A DNA stretch of 60,052 bases from contig JAKCCV010000022.1 of NCBI GenBank assembly GCA_021838785.1, positions 1-60,052 on the forward strand. Reading direction: 5' to 3'. Within the stretch, counting starts at the first letter, position 1; each line of letters begins with the position of its first letter. Positions 1 through 7,978 of the stretch are shown piece by piece. The position numbers were made by a program, and so were the translations under genes. The notes beneath the pieces are model-generated. The model saw only the letters and a program-made list of their open reading frames with translations, made no database searches and was not told where the DNA came from. The DNA is from Acidobacteriota bacterium. GTDB lineage: Bacteria; Acidobacteriota; Terriglobia; UBA7540.

Positions 1-275
1 GCAGCAGGTGATAGTGCGAGAAACTCTCCGTTGTCATGCTCCCCCACCTGTCGTTAGCATTTTACGTTTCCGGGCTCGGGCGCGTCAACCGCGCCCCGAC
101 CGTCGAACCCGAAATCCCCGCCTGCTGATTGCACCCTCAGCCCGTTATCAAACGGCGTAGCACAGAGGTAGCCGCGACGGTGTTTTGCCTGTCGCGGGAT
201 TTTCCCATGGCCGCGAACGGCGCGCGTTCTTGGGCGTCGTCAGGATTTTGTCAAGGCGCGGCGTCAGTCGGCAGT
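1..275. other. Left-edge non-coding region
   Basis: No convincing gene is seen here. A small hairpin occurs around 172-198 (arms CCGCGAC and GTCGCGG). The stretch near 152-170 (GTAGCACAGAGGTAGCCG) resembles the left end of the inverted-repeat element at 484, so it may be a decayed relative of that element. The open frames in this stretch have no recognisable product. Confidence 0.4.
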
Positions 276-485
276 CCGCTGGATGGCAGTCCGGCACGAT
301 AGGCAATTCGACCGACGAAGAACATTGTGGAGAGAGCGTCGGGTGTGCCCGTCACGGGATATCCGGCGCGCGCGGCGACGATGTGGGAGAACCGTTCGCC
401 CATGATCCCGACATGCTGCTCGTAGCTGACTGAGGCGGCGATGGCCAGGCCGCCGGGCAAGGCGATTTTGCCGAGGATGCGCGAG
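276..485. repeat. 210-bp direct repeat A, copy 1
   Basis: This segment recurs at 2984-3193 in the same orientation (offset 2708) with only a few differences. Its right end abuts the inverted-repeat element starting at 484. On the minus strand it keeps an open frame containing GYPVTGT and FFVGRIAYRAGLPSSG, so it may be a fragment of a lost protein-coding gene; the family is not recognised. In this copy the minus-strand frame continues past the repeat, whereas in copy 2 it is cut by the element. Confidence 0.8.
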
Positions 486-810
486 CGGGTAGAGCAAAGG
501 TAGCCGTGGTTTGGCTTCCTTTGCGGCTTTTGACCTGGGATTCGCGGCGCTCCGTGCCCTGGGCCTTTCCGCAATCGCATCTAAAAACCGGCGACGGAAA
601 CCGCACCGTCGCGGCCACCTGCTGCCCTATTATCCCGAAAAGAACCACAGCGGTTGACAATCCGTAGCTCCGCGCCAGGCGCTGGGCGGCTCTACCTCCG
701 CGGCCCTCTAGTTGGTCCACGTCGGTTCGTTGCCAATGCCCGGTTGCCAGCGCTGGCGGTACGAAGGCCGCAGAGGAGCGCCAAAAACGCGCGCCTCTGC
801 GCTACCCGCT
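484..810. mobile_element. MITE-like element with 17-bp terminal inverted repeats, copy 1
   Basis: A 327-bp segment repeated at 2662-2988 (offset 2178). It begins AGCGGGTAGAGCAAAGG and ends CCTCTGCGCTACCCGCT, which are inverted repeats of each other with two mismatches in this copy and one in copy 2. It is too short for a transposase and no credible ORF is conserved between copies, so it fits a miniature inverted-repeat element mobilised in trans. No target-site duplication is visible, which suggests recombination between copies after insertion. The right end falls exactly at the broken 5' end of a relaxase gene. Confidence 0.7.
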
Positions 811-812
811 GG

Positions 813-1762
813 AACGGCAGGGCCGAGTGCATGAAATTTCCAACCGCGAAGAGCGCCTGGACGCTATCGCCAAGGCGTATGCACAGCAGCCGGAGCGAAC
901 CTTGGTAGTTTCACCGGACAACCGCTCGCGTCAGGAAATAGATGAGCGGATACACCACGAGTTGCAATTGAGTGGCCGGGTAGCAGAGCAGGAACACCGA
1001 ATGACCGTGCTTGTCCCGCGCCAGGAGATGACCGGGGCCGACCGGCAGTGGGCCGCGCAATATTATGAAGTCGGCGACATCGTGCGTTACACCAGGGGCA
1101 GCAAGGCCGTGGGCATCGAGGCGGGCGAATACGCGCGCGTTGCCGCAGTTGACCGCGAAAGGAATTTGCTGACGGTCGAGCGCGCGAACGGCCAGGAAGT
1201 CACCTATGACCCGAACCGGCTTCACGGCGTCAGTGTTCACCGAGAAGCCGACCGGCAGTTTTCAATCGGCGACCGCGTGCAATTCGCCGCGCCATTCCGC
1301 GATGAGCACATTGCCAACCGCCAACTTGGAACTGTCCAGCAGATCGATTCGGAAGGAAACCTGCAAGTCGGATTGGAATCAGGCCGAGACGTGCAGTTCA
1401 ATGTCCGCGAGCATCCGCATCTCGATTACGGTTATGCCGTTACCAGCCACAGCAGCCAAGGAACCACCGCCGACCGCGTGCTGATCCATGTGGACACCGA
1501 CCAGGCCCACGAGAAACTTATCAACTCAAGGCTGGCGTACGTCGCCGTTTCCCGCGCCCGCCACGATGCACAAATTTATACCAACGACGCGGTGAAATTG
1601 GGGGAGGGGTTGAGCCGCGACGTTTCCAAGCATGCGGCACTGGAGGCTGCGCATGAACTCCCCGGACAGCACCAGGGCCACTCCATTGCCAGCGCTGAGA
1701 GCCAATCGGTATGCGAGTTGCATGAACACGCGCAAGCACAAGGTCACGGCATGAGCAGGTAG
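813..1762 (+). pseudogene. 5'-truncated MobF-family relaxase/helicase (TraA/TraI-like), C-terminal part
   Basis: The product would be about 311 residues from a GTG at 827, but the frame is open back to the element end at 810 and reads ERQGRVHEI, as in the interior of TraA-type relaxases. The fragment holds the late helicase motifs: YAVTSHSSQGTTADRVL (motif V-like) and LAYVAVSRARHDAQIYT (motif VI-like), preceded by beta-rich repeats (VGDIVRYTRGSKAVGI). The N-terminal relaxase domain and the Walker A/B motifs are absent. In intact form this protein nicks and unwinds conjugative DNA; here it is almost certainly a remnant of a conjugative element, cut at the inverted-repeat element. Confidence 0.8.
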
Positions 1763-1913
1763 CCCCGGTCCCTTTAGCCTCCCCGCTGCCGATGCACACG
1801 CCCGCTCGCAAGAACCCCAGCGATCCCACGCCATTGTGAACTGGCATGGCTGGCCGTCCCGAGCATTGCCAACGGGCGTTCACAAGGTTACCATCCGAGG
1901 AGATGGCGACCAT

Positions 1914-2663
1914 ATGCGAAAATGCTGGGCTTCATGCTTAGGTGACTGCTCCGACAAAATGTCGGGCGAGCACGTCATAACAGCCGGCGTACATCTCTCT
2001 GAAACCGTGAAGGTGAAGGGCCTTCCGTGGTGCCTCGACGAGTTCAAAGAGATTGGTCTCGCGAGCCTTGTCAAAAACGTGCTTTGCACGGATCACAACT
2101 CCAGATTATCCGAGGCCGATGCTGCCGCGATCCAACTTCGCAAAGCGCTTTGCGATGTGGCGGACCTGTCGGAGTTACGGAAGCGAATGCCCCCACAGGA
2201 CTGGCCAGTAAAGAAATTCTCTGTGAATGGGTTTGCGCTTGAGCGATGGTGCCTGAAAACCTTAATCACCATTGCGTCCGACGGAAAGATTCCAATTGGT
2301 GACGGAGATTCGCCGAGCGGTGAGCCCCCGCGCGCCCTTGTCGAAACTGCCTTTGGGCTTAGGCAATTTCAGCCGCCACGCACAGGCCTGTACTGGATGG
2401 GCCAGGGCGGGGATGAGATCAACGTTAGCGAAGGTGTCGTAGTGACAACTTTCTCAAATTCAGCCAACAGGCTTGCAGGGGCAAGGTTCTGGTTTTGGGG
2501 CCTTGAGCTTCTCCTCATGGTAAGCGATGGGCCGCCTGGGCAATTCAGTTTCACATCGGCGGATGGGAAGCAAACTGTACAGCCGAAGACCTGGTATCGG
2601 CCCGGCGCAATAAATTTCGACGTGAATGGCTCCCGATCATGCTCACTGCAATTCATCTGGTAG
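1914..2663 (+). CDS. Hypothetical protein with N-terminal Cys-cluster/EHVI (HNH-like) motif
   Basis: The ATG at 1914 is chosen for the AGGAGA at 1898-1903; an upstream GTG at 1836 is also open. The 249-residue product starts with C4, C8 and C12 followed by KMSGEHVI, then a conserved-looking WCLDEFKEIGL..LCTDHNSRLSEADAAA stretch. A Cys-cluster with EHVI and a later C..HN is what I know from HNH-endonuclease-related proteins of unknown function. The remaining two thirds is not recognised. The stop codon TAG (2661-2663) overlaps the first bases of the second inverted-repeat element, so the native C-terminus may be lost. It sits between the relaxase remnant and the element, in mobile DNA. Confidence 0.6.
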   Translation: MRKCWASCLGDCSDKMSGEHVITAGVHLSETVKVKGLPWCLDEFKEIGLASLVKNVLCTDHNSRLSEADAAAIQLRKALCDVADLSELRKRMPPQDWPVKKFSVNGFALERWCLKTLITIASDGKIPIGDGDSPSGEPPRALVETAFGLRQFQPPRTGLYWMGQGGDEINVSEGVVVTTFSNSANRLAGARFWFWGLELLLMVSDGPPGQFSFTSADGKQTVQPKTWYRPGAINFDVNGSRSCSLQFIW

Positions 2664-2988
2664 CGGGTAGCGCAAAGGTAGTCGTGGTTTGGCTTCCTTT
2701 GCGGCTTTTGACCTGGGATTCGCGCCGTTCCGTGCCCCGGGCCTTTCCGCAATCCCATCCAAAAACCGGCGACGGAAACCGCACCGTCGCGGCCACCTGC
2801 TGCCCTATTATCCCGAAAAGAACCACAGCGGTTGACAATCCGTAGCTCCGTGCCAGGCGCTGGGCGGCTCAACCTCCGCGGCCCTCTAGTTGGTCCACGT
2901 CGGTTCGTTGCCAATGCCCGGTTGCCGGCGCTAGCGGTACGAAGGCCGCAGAGGAGCGCCAAAAACGCGCGCCTCTGCGCTACCCGCT
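2662..2988. mobile_element. MITE-like element with 17-bp terminal inverted repeats, copy 2
   Basis: Same orientation as the copy at 484-810 and about 95% identical by eye. Ends are AGCGGGTAGCGCAAAGG (2662-2678) and CCTCTGCGCTACCCGCT (2972-2988), inverted with one mismatch. The left end supplies the stop codon of the upstream HNH-like gene and the right end abuts repeat A copy 2. As in copy 1, no flanking direct duplication is visible. Confidence 0.7.
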
Positions 2989-3193
2989 GGATGGCAGTCC
3001 GGCACGATAGGCAATTCGACCGACGAAGAACATTGTGGAGAGAGCGTCGGCTGTGCCCGTCACGGGATATCCGGCGCGCGCGGCGACGATGTGGGAGAAC
3101 CGTTCGCCCATGATCCCGACATGCTGCTCGTAGCTGACTGAGGCGGCGATGGCCAGGCCGCCGGGCAAGGCGATTTTGGCGAGGATGCGCGAG
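2984..3193. repeat. 210-bp direct repeat A, copy 2
   Basis: Matches 276-485. Here repeat A follows the inverted-repeat element, whereas in copy 1 it precedes it, giving the order A-element-cargo-element-A. The junction shares CCGCTGG with the element end. The minus-strand open frame is interrupted at the element boundary. Confidence 0.8.
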
Positions 3194-3501
3194 CCGTCAG
3201 CCGCAGGCTGCGGAGGCGGGTCCCTCGCGGCGGGGGAGCCGGCAATAGCCCAAATGCACGACGCGATGGTTCAGGATGGAGTGGCGTAACTCTAAAGATG
3301 CTTCTAAAGTAGTTAACATTATAATGATATATATTCTCTTATATTGCAAATCGTCCAACGGCTTCTACGCGTCGGCCGCGGCGTGATGTCGGGACATCGC
3401 TCAGAGGTGCGCGACTTGGGCTGAGACGGCGTTATCCGGCCGCGCGAAGGGGCAGCGTCCGGTGGCAGCAATGGAGGTTGCCGCGGCGCGGGGGTTTTCA
3501 T
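3194..3501. other. Non-coding region with an AT-rich tract before rsmG
   Basis: About 300 bases without a supported gene. An AT-rich tract lies around 3295-3350 (TTAACATTATAATGATATAT in part) in otherwise GC-rich DNA. It may hold the rsmG promoter or a DNA-unwinding region near the origin, but I found no convincing DnaA box in it. Confidence 0.4.
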
Positions 3502-4149
3502 ATGATGGAAAACATCGTGCCACCGGCATTAACTATCGGCGGGCTGCTTGAGCCGTTTGGAATTCGGCTGACGGGGGACCAGGCCGATCAACTCCGAACC
3601 TATCTGGAGCTTTTGCTGCGATGGAACCAGAGAATCAATCTGACGGGCGTTCGTGATCCCGCCCAGTGCGTGGTCCGCCACTTCGGGGAGAGTTTGTACC
3701 TGGGAGTGGTTTTGAAGCTGGATGGTCGGCTCGTGGACATCGGCAGCGGTGCAGGCTTCCCTGGATTGGCGTTAAAAATTACCTCGCCGACGCTGCGTGT
3801 CTTGCTTTTGGAGCCGAACGGCAAAAAGTCTGCTTTTCTGAAGGAAGTCGTGAGAGAATGCGGATTTTCCGATGTCGAGGTTCGGAGAGCAAGGATCGAG
3901 GACTATGCCGAGGAGGAGAAGTCTCGGGCCTTTGATTTGGTGACGATGAGGGCGGTGGGCGGGGTGAAGAAGCTCGTGCCGTTGGCGGCTGGGTGCCTGG
4001 TTGAGGGCGGGTCTTTATGCCTATGGACGACATCCGAAATGGCCAATGAGATTCGGCAATGGTCCGGGCAAATCAATTGGAGCCAAACGGCGAAGATTCC
4101 GCGGTCAAGAGAAAGAGTGATTTTGATTGGCCGGAGGGCGGCGGGCTAA
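3502..4149 (+). CDS. rsmG: 16S rRNA (guanine-N7) methyltransferase RsmG/GidB
   Basis: RsmG methylates N7 of G527 in 16S rRNA using SAM. The 215-residue product has the class I SAM motif DIGSGAGFPGL at about residue 78, an upstream WNQRINLTGVRDP block and the downstream FDLVTMRAVG block typical of GidB. The ATG at 3502 (with a second ATG at 3505) follows a GGGGGT stretch; the longer GTG frame from 3478 has no support. It lies directly upstream of parS-parA-parB, the arrangement common near bacterial chromosome origins. Length is normal for the family. Confidence 0.93.
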   Translation: MMENIVPPALTIGGLLEPFGIRLTGDQADQLRTYLELLLRWNQRINLTGVRDPAQCVVRHFGESLYLGVVLKLDGRLVDIGSGAGFPGLALKITSPTLRVLLLEPNGKKSAFLKEVVRECGFSDVEVRRARIEDYAEEEKSRAFDLVTMRAVGGVKKLVPLAAGCLVEGGSLCLWTTSEMANEIRQWSGQINWSQTAKIPRSRERVILIGRRAAG

Positions 4150-4210
4150 TCCCAGGCGGACAGGCTGCGATGAAAAAGCTGTTGGGAAGCGCACCAGTCA
4201 CGAGCGAGCG

Positions 4211-4230
4211 AATGTTTCACGTGAAACATT
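4211..4230. promoter_or_regulatory. parS centromere site
   Basis: The sequence AATGTTTCACGTGAAACATT is a perfect 20-bp palindrome containing the canonical 16-bp parS (4213-4228). It lies in the rsmG-parA gap, 68 bases before the parA start. ParB encoded downstream is expected to bind here, load as a CTP clamp and spread. This is direct sequence evidence for a chromosomal ParABS system. Confidence 0.97.
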
Positions 4231-4297
4231 CCAGGCTTCCCAAGTCTAGCCGGCAATTGACCTGGATTCGCAGCCGGTTTATGGTGACGGGTTGAGG

Positions 4298-5083
4298 ATG
4301 GGCAGAGTCATCGCAATTGCCAACCAAAAGGGCGGCGTGGGCAAAACCACGACAGCCATCAACCTTGCGGCCGTGCTCGCCTCCCATGATATGTGGACCT
4401 TGGTCGTGGATTGCGACCCTCAAGGCAATACGACAAGCGGCTTTGGCATCCCCAAAGACCCCTCCCGGCGCTCGCTCTATCATTCCCTTCTGATGGACAT
4501 TCCGCTTAACGACTTGATTCTTCCCGGCCCGTCCGAGGCCCTGCACATTGTTCCGTCGGATAAAAATCTTATCGGGGCCAACGTCGAGCTGGTTTCTCAA
4601 CCCCAACGCGAATACATTCTCCGGCAGCGAATTCTCCCCATCCGCGAGCGGTTCAACTACATCCTGCTCGATTGCCCGCCGGCGCTCGACCTTCTCACCC
4701 TCAATGCGCTGGTCGCAGCGGATTCGGTGCTCATTCCCATTCAATGCGAGTATTTCGCGCTCGAAGGCGTATCGGAGCTCTTGGATACGCTGATCCGAAT
4801 TCGCCGTGCCCACAACCCAAAGCTTGCCATTGAGGGTATCCTGCTCACCATGTTTGATGAGCGCACTAACCTTTCCCATCAAGTCAAAGAGGATTTGAAG
4901 GATTTCTTCGGCGATCAGGTGTTTGACACGATGATTCCGCGCAACGTCCGGCTCGCCGAGGCTCCAAGCCACGGCAAACCCGTGATGTTTTATGACCCGG
5001 AATGTCGGGGCGCTAAAAGCTACGAAGAGCTTGCTAAGGAGGTGATGCGCAATGACCAGAAAGGCCTTGGGAAGGGGGCTTAA
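4298..5083 (+). CDS. parA: Chromosome partitioning ATPase ParA (Soj)
   Basis: A Walker-type ATPase that binds nucleoid DNA when ATP-bound and moves ParB-parS complexes. The 261-residue product opens with MGRVIAIANQKGGVGKTTTA, the deviant Walker A (KGGVGKTT), followed by VVDCDPQGNTTSGFG and YILLDCPPALDLLTLNAL (Walker B region). It is short, without the N-terminal HTH of plasmid ParA, so it is the chromosomal Soj type. The start is placed at the ATG at 4298; a TTG at 4292 is also open. The 3' end overlaps parB by 32 bases, implying translational coupling. Confidence 0.95.
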   Translation: MGRVIAIANQKGGVGKTTTAINLAAVLASHDMWTLVVDCDPQGNTTSGFGIPKDPSRRSLYHSLLMDIPLNDLILPGPSEALHIVPSDKNLIGANVELVSQPQREYILRQRILPIRERFNYILLDCPPALDLLTLNALVAADSVLIPIQCEYFALEGVSELLDTLIRIRRAHNPKLAIEGILLTMFDERTNLSHQVKEDLKDFFGDQVFDTMIPRNVRLAEAPSHGKPVMFYDPECRGAKSYEELAKEVMRNDQKGLGKGA

Positions 5084-5909
5084 CGCCCTTTTGCGGGAGC
5101 CTGAGCCACCTCAAGCTTCCGGCGGGGTCGGGCAAATCGAGATTAGCCTCATAGACCCGAATCCATTTCAACCACGCGAGACCTTTTCGGAAGGAAAACT
5201 GAAGGAATTGGCGGATTCCATCCGCGCGAGCGGCGTGGTTCAGCCAATTCTGGTGCGGCCCGTGGGCGAGCGCTACCAAATCGTGGCGGGCGAGCGACGC
5301 TGGCGGGCCGCGCTGCTGGCCGAACTTTCTACCATTCCGGCTGTCGTCCGCGAGCTGGATGACGCGCAGGCGCTCGAAATGGCCCTGACTGAAAATTTGC
5401 TGCGGGAAGACCTCCATCCGCTCGAGGTCGCAAAAGGCTACGAGCAGCTTCAGAAGAGATTCGGGCTGACCCATGAAGAAATTGCCCAGCGTCTGGGTGT
5501 GACGCGGTCCACCATCACCAACGCCTTGCGGCTGCTGACGCTGGACCCTGAAGTCCAACGACTGCTCGCTGAAGATAAACTCAGCGCAGGACACGCAAGA
5601 GCCTTGGCCGCGCTCCCTTCGCACGAGACTCAGCGGAAACTTGCCAAGCTTGCTTTGGAGCGCGAGTATTCCGTCCGGCAGGTCGAGAGCCTTGTCGTCT
5701 CCCCTGGCAGAATACGGCCAAGAGCGAGGGTGTCGGCGGGCGAGAAACCCCCTGACCCCAACGTGCGCTCGGCGGTCATGGAAATGGAACGGGTGTTGGG
5801 TACGCGGGTGAAAATCGTCGGTGACGACAAACGAGGAAAGCTTGAGATTAGCTACTATTCTGCCGAAGACCTTAGCCGGATATTTGACATCATTGTAGGC
5901 CGAAGCTGA
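5052..5909 (+). CDS. parB: Chromosome partitioning protein ParB (Spo0J)
   Basis: ParB is a CTP-dependent DNA clamp that loads at parS. In the 285-residue product, the N-terminal TRKALGRGLNALL (ParA-interacting) segment is followed by the CTP-binding AGERRWRAA motif near residue 77, ENLLREDLHPLE, and an HTH (THEEIAQRLGVTRSTITNALRLL). The C-terminal dimerisation domain ends near IFDIIVGRS. A strong AAGGAGGTG lies before the ATG at 5052, inside the end of parA. The matching parS is at 4211-4230. Confidence 0.96.
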   Translation: MTRKALGRGLNALLREPEPPQASGGVGQIEISLIDPNPFQPRETFSEGKLKELADSIRASGVVQPILVRPVGERYQIVAGERRWRAALLAELSTIPAVVRELDDAQALEMALTENLLREDLHPLEVAKGYEQLQKRFGLTHEEIAQRLGVTRSTITNALRLLTLDPEVQRLLAEDKLSAGHARALAALPSHETQRKLAKLALEREYSVRQVESLVVSPGRIRPRARVSAGEKPPDPNVRSAVMEMERVLGTRVKIVGDDKRGKLEISYYSAEDLSRIFDIIVGRS

Positions 5910-6252
5910 CTTACGTATGATAAGTACTACTATAGTAGTATATATGCTAACTCATTGGATAAACTACACAATCTAGGCATCTTTTACGGCTTCAATACGC
6001 CGTCATGATGTGTGGTTTCGATAGCACGATTCGCCAGCGATCTCTGAGGCCAACTGAAGGCGGCTGTGCTCCTTCACACGCTTGATGGCTGGCAAAGTCG
6101 CAGGCGACGGTGGAAAGGCCGAGGATGCTCAGTCGGCTGGGGCGTTGAGAAGGTGTAAAATGAAAGTTGGAGACGCGCGGACAGCGGATTTCCCTGAATC
6201 TTGAGATGCCCGCGAGAAGGGGTTCTATCTCCCGATTGACGGAGGCGCCTGG
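5910..6252. other. Intergenic region after parB with an AT-rich palindrome
   Basis: No gene is seen. The first 70 bases are AT-rich and include a perfect 16-bp palindrome at 5925-5940. No T-run follows it, so it is not a standard terminator. Imperfect DnaA-like matches (TTGGATAAA near 5955) differ at two positions from consensus and are not called. A GGAGG at about 6240 serves the next gene. Confidence 0.45.
5925..5940. repeat. Perfect 16-bp AT-rich palindrome
   Basis: TACTACTATAGTAGTA is exactly self-complementary and lies 15 bases after the parB stop. It could be an operator, a cruciform or an origin-associated element. It occurs once in the stretches examined; its role is unknown. Confidence 0.5.
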
Positions 6253-6660
6253 ATGCTATTGGATGCGACACCGCCGAAGCCGAAGAAAGGCATTCGGAAG
6301 TATGTTTCCTTGCCTCTGCTCATTGTTGTGGTCTTGATTTTGGGCGGGTTGGCTTACTACGCCTTCCACAATTACGCCGAGGAGCAGGTCATCAAGCGTT
6401 TTCTGACGGCGGTCGAGCGGGGAAACTATCAGCAAGCCTACCGAATTTGGCAACCATCGAAGGAATACACGTTCCAAGACTTTATGCATGACTGGGGGCC
6501 GACGGGCGATTACGGGAGGATTCGGACGTTTCGCATTCTCGGCACGCAATCCAAGGGTAGTCGAACGGTGGTGGTGACGATTCGCATCAACCATGAGAAT
6601 CCGCCGCTGGACCTGGTGGTGGACCGAAAACACAAAGGCATCGCTTACTCCCCCTTCTGA
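6253..6660 (+). CDS. Hypothetical single-pass membrane protein
   Basis: A 135-residue product with a basic N-terminus (PPKPKKGIRKYVS), one transmembrane helix at about residues 20-40 (LPLLIVVVLILGGLAYYAF) and a soluble domain likely outside the cytoplasmic membrane. The domain (VIKRFLTAVERGNYQQAYRIW) resembles the first helices of small cystatin/NTF2-like domains that often follow an anchor; that is only an impression. A GGAGG precedes the ATG at 6253. It is convergent with the GT9 gene and overlaps its 3' end by 16 bases. Confidence 0.7.
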   Translation: MLLDATPPKPKKGIRKYVSLPLLIVVVLILGGLAYYAFHNYAEEQVIKRFLTAVERGNYQQAYRIWQPSKEYTFQDFMHDWGPTGDYGRIRTFRILGTQSKGSRTVVVTIRINHENPPLDLVVDRKHKGIAYSPF

Positions 6661-7799
6661 CGCTCCGGTACGAAGCTTGGCGGGGTTTGGGGCACGCTTT
6701 CGGAAGCCGTGGCGGTCGTCCGCAGCAGACTCTCCACGGCTTGTTGAACCTGCTCCAAGCTAACCGAGAGGATGCATTCCGGCTTTGGGTAACGATAACA
6801 ATGGTCCCCGGGGCAGGGATTGCATGGGTATTCATTCTGGACGACCCAGGTTCGATGGTTGCGGTCCTCGCGCGGCCAGGGGCCCCAAATGACGGAGCTG
6901 GAGGAGCCGAAGATGACCACGGCGGGCACGCCGAGCGCCTGAGCCATGTGGGCGGGGCCGCTGTCATTGCCCACGAACAGGCGCGCGCCCTGGAGCGCCG
7001 CCGCGAGCTGACCGAGCGTGGCGCCTTCCAGCCGGCGAATCGGCCGTGGGCTCGAGCGCTGCACGGCGTCGAGGGTGGCGGATTCGCCCGGCCCCACCGA
7101 GTAGAGCGGCATCAGGCCAGCTTGCTTTTCAAGATATTCGCCGAGCTGCGCGAACCGCTCCGGCGGCCATTGCTTGGTGGCGTAGAGCGCGGCAGGATGC
7201 AGAACGGCGTAAGGGCAGTCGTGCGGGAGGTCCAACAACACCCGCTCGGTTTCCCACCACTCCAGGTCTTCCGCATGAACCACCAGGCGCGAGCGCGGCA
7301 GCGGAGCGGACGGCATGTCCAGCCAAAACAAGGCCGCAGCCTGATGCTCGGCGGTGTGAATTTGCGGCTGGCGCAAAATGAGGCGCGCGTCAGGGATGAG
7401 AAGATCGTAAATGCGCTTCATGCGAAAGTGCGCAAAGCCGGCTTTCCAGCGTGCGCCGCTCAACGCGGTGAGGAAATGGCTTGTGGGGCCGCCATGCAGG
7501 TTGAGGCAGAGTTGGAATTGATGCCGTCGAATGACTCTGGCGATTTGAAAGGCCGAGCCGTCACCCGACGGATCCCGGAGGGTCAGGGCTTCATCCACCT
7601 CGGGAATCATCTTCAGCAATTCCTTAAATCGGGATTCCACCAAAAGGGAGAGCCGCAGATCGGGTCGCCATTGCTTGAGGAGACGGAGCGCCGGCGTCAG
7701 CAGCACGATATCGCCGAGGGAGCGCAGGCGCACCAGCAAGATGGGCGTCGCGGGCGGGAAATCCGCGAGGCGAGACGATGGCGGCGCGGCCGTTTCCAC
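6645..7799 (-). CDS. Glycosyltransferase family 9 (heptosyltransferase-like)
   Basis: GT9 enzymes transfer ADP-heptose or similar donors to lipopolysaccharide core at the inner membrane. The 384-residue product begins with the family's ILLVRLRSLGDIVLLTPAL motif, has LCLNLHGGPTSHFLTAL mid-protein, and the donor-binding FVGNDSGPAHMAQALGVPAVVIFGSS block near residue 280, plus CNPCPGDHCYRYPKPECILSVS near the C-terminus as in WaaF/RfaQ-like proteins. It starts at a GTG five bases after the Trm112 stop, so the two are an operon. The exact sugar cannot be told from sequence. Confidence 0.9.
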   Translation of the reverse strand: METAAPPSSRLADFPPATPILLVRLRSLGDIVLLTPALRLLKQWRPDLRLSLLVESRFKELLKMIPEVDEALTLRDPSGDGSAFQIARVIRRHQFQLCLNLHGGPTSHFLTALSGARWKAGFAHFRMKRIYDLLIPDARLILRQPQIHTAEHQAAALFWLDMPSAPLPRSRLVVHAEDLEWWETERVLLDLPHDCPYAVLHPAALYATKQWPPERFAQLGEYLEKQAGLMPLYSVGPGESATLDAVQRSSPRPIRRLEGATLGQLAAALQGARLFVGNDSGPAHMAQALGVPAVVIFGSSSSVIWGPWPREDRNHRTWVVQNEYPCNPCPGDHCYRYPKPECILSVSLEQVQQAVESLLRTTATASESVPQTPPSFVPERQKGE

Positions 7800-7804
7800 T
7801 CGGC

Positions 7805-7978
7805 CTACTCCGGCTCAATTTGGGCCTCATCCACGAGCATCACGGGAATATCGTCTTCAATGCGGTAAACCCGCCTGCACTGGCTGCACTTGAGGCCTTG
7901 ACCGTTCGGCGTGAGCTTGACCGGAACTTTGCATTCCGGGCAAACCAGAATATCCAGCAGTTCCTGACTGATGGCCAT
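7805..7978 (-). CDS. Trm112-family zinc-ribbon protein
   Basis: A 57-residue protein beginning MAISQELLDILVCPECKVPV, with CPEC and CSQC zinc-ligand pairs and the closing RVYRIEDDIPVMLVDEAQ typical of the family. Bacterial Trm112-like proteins are often found beside envelope glycosyltransferase or methyltransferase genes; their role is poorly defined. The ATG at 7978 is chosen because GGAAGGAG stands before it and the family starts here; a longer frame reaching 8035 is unsupported. Upstream partner of the GT9 gene. Confidence 0.88.
   Translation of the reverse strand: MAISQELLDILVCPECKVPVKLTPNGQGLKCSQCRRVYRIEDDIPVMLVDEAQIEPE

Noticed and set aside
251-720. Several overlapping minus-strand frames through repeat A and the element
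   Set aside because: They cross element ends, differ between the two copies, and no family is recognised; only the possibility of a coding fragment in A is noted.
484-2988. Autonomous IS element bounded by the inverted repeats
   Set aside because: No transposase is encoded within either 327-bp copy or in the cargo between them.
3194-6252. Replication origin oriC near rsmG-parAB
   Set aside because: AT-rich stretches and parS fit an origin-proximal position, but no cluster of DnaA boxes and no dnaA gene is visible, so oriC is not called.
6687-7868. 393-residue plus-strand frame across the GT9 gene
   Set aside because: The minus-strand GT9 and Trm112 assignments are clear; the plus frame is a shadow of skewed codon composition.
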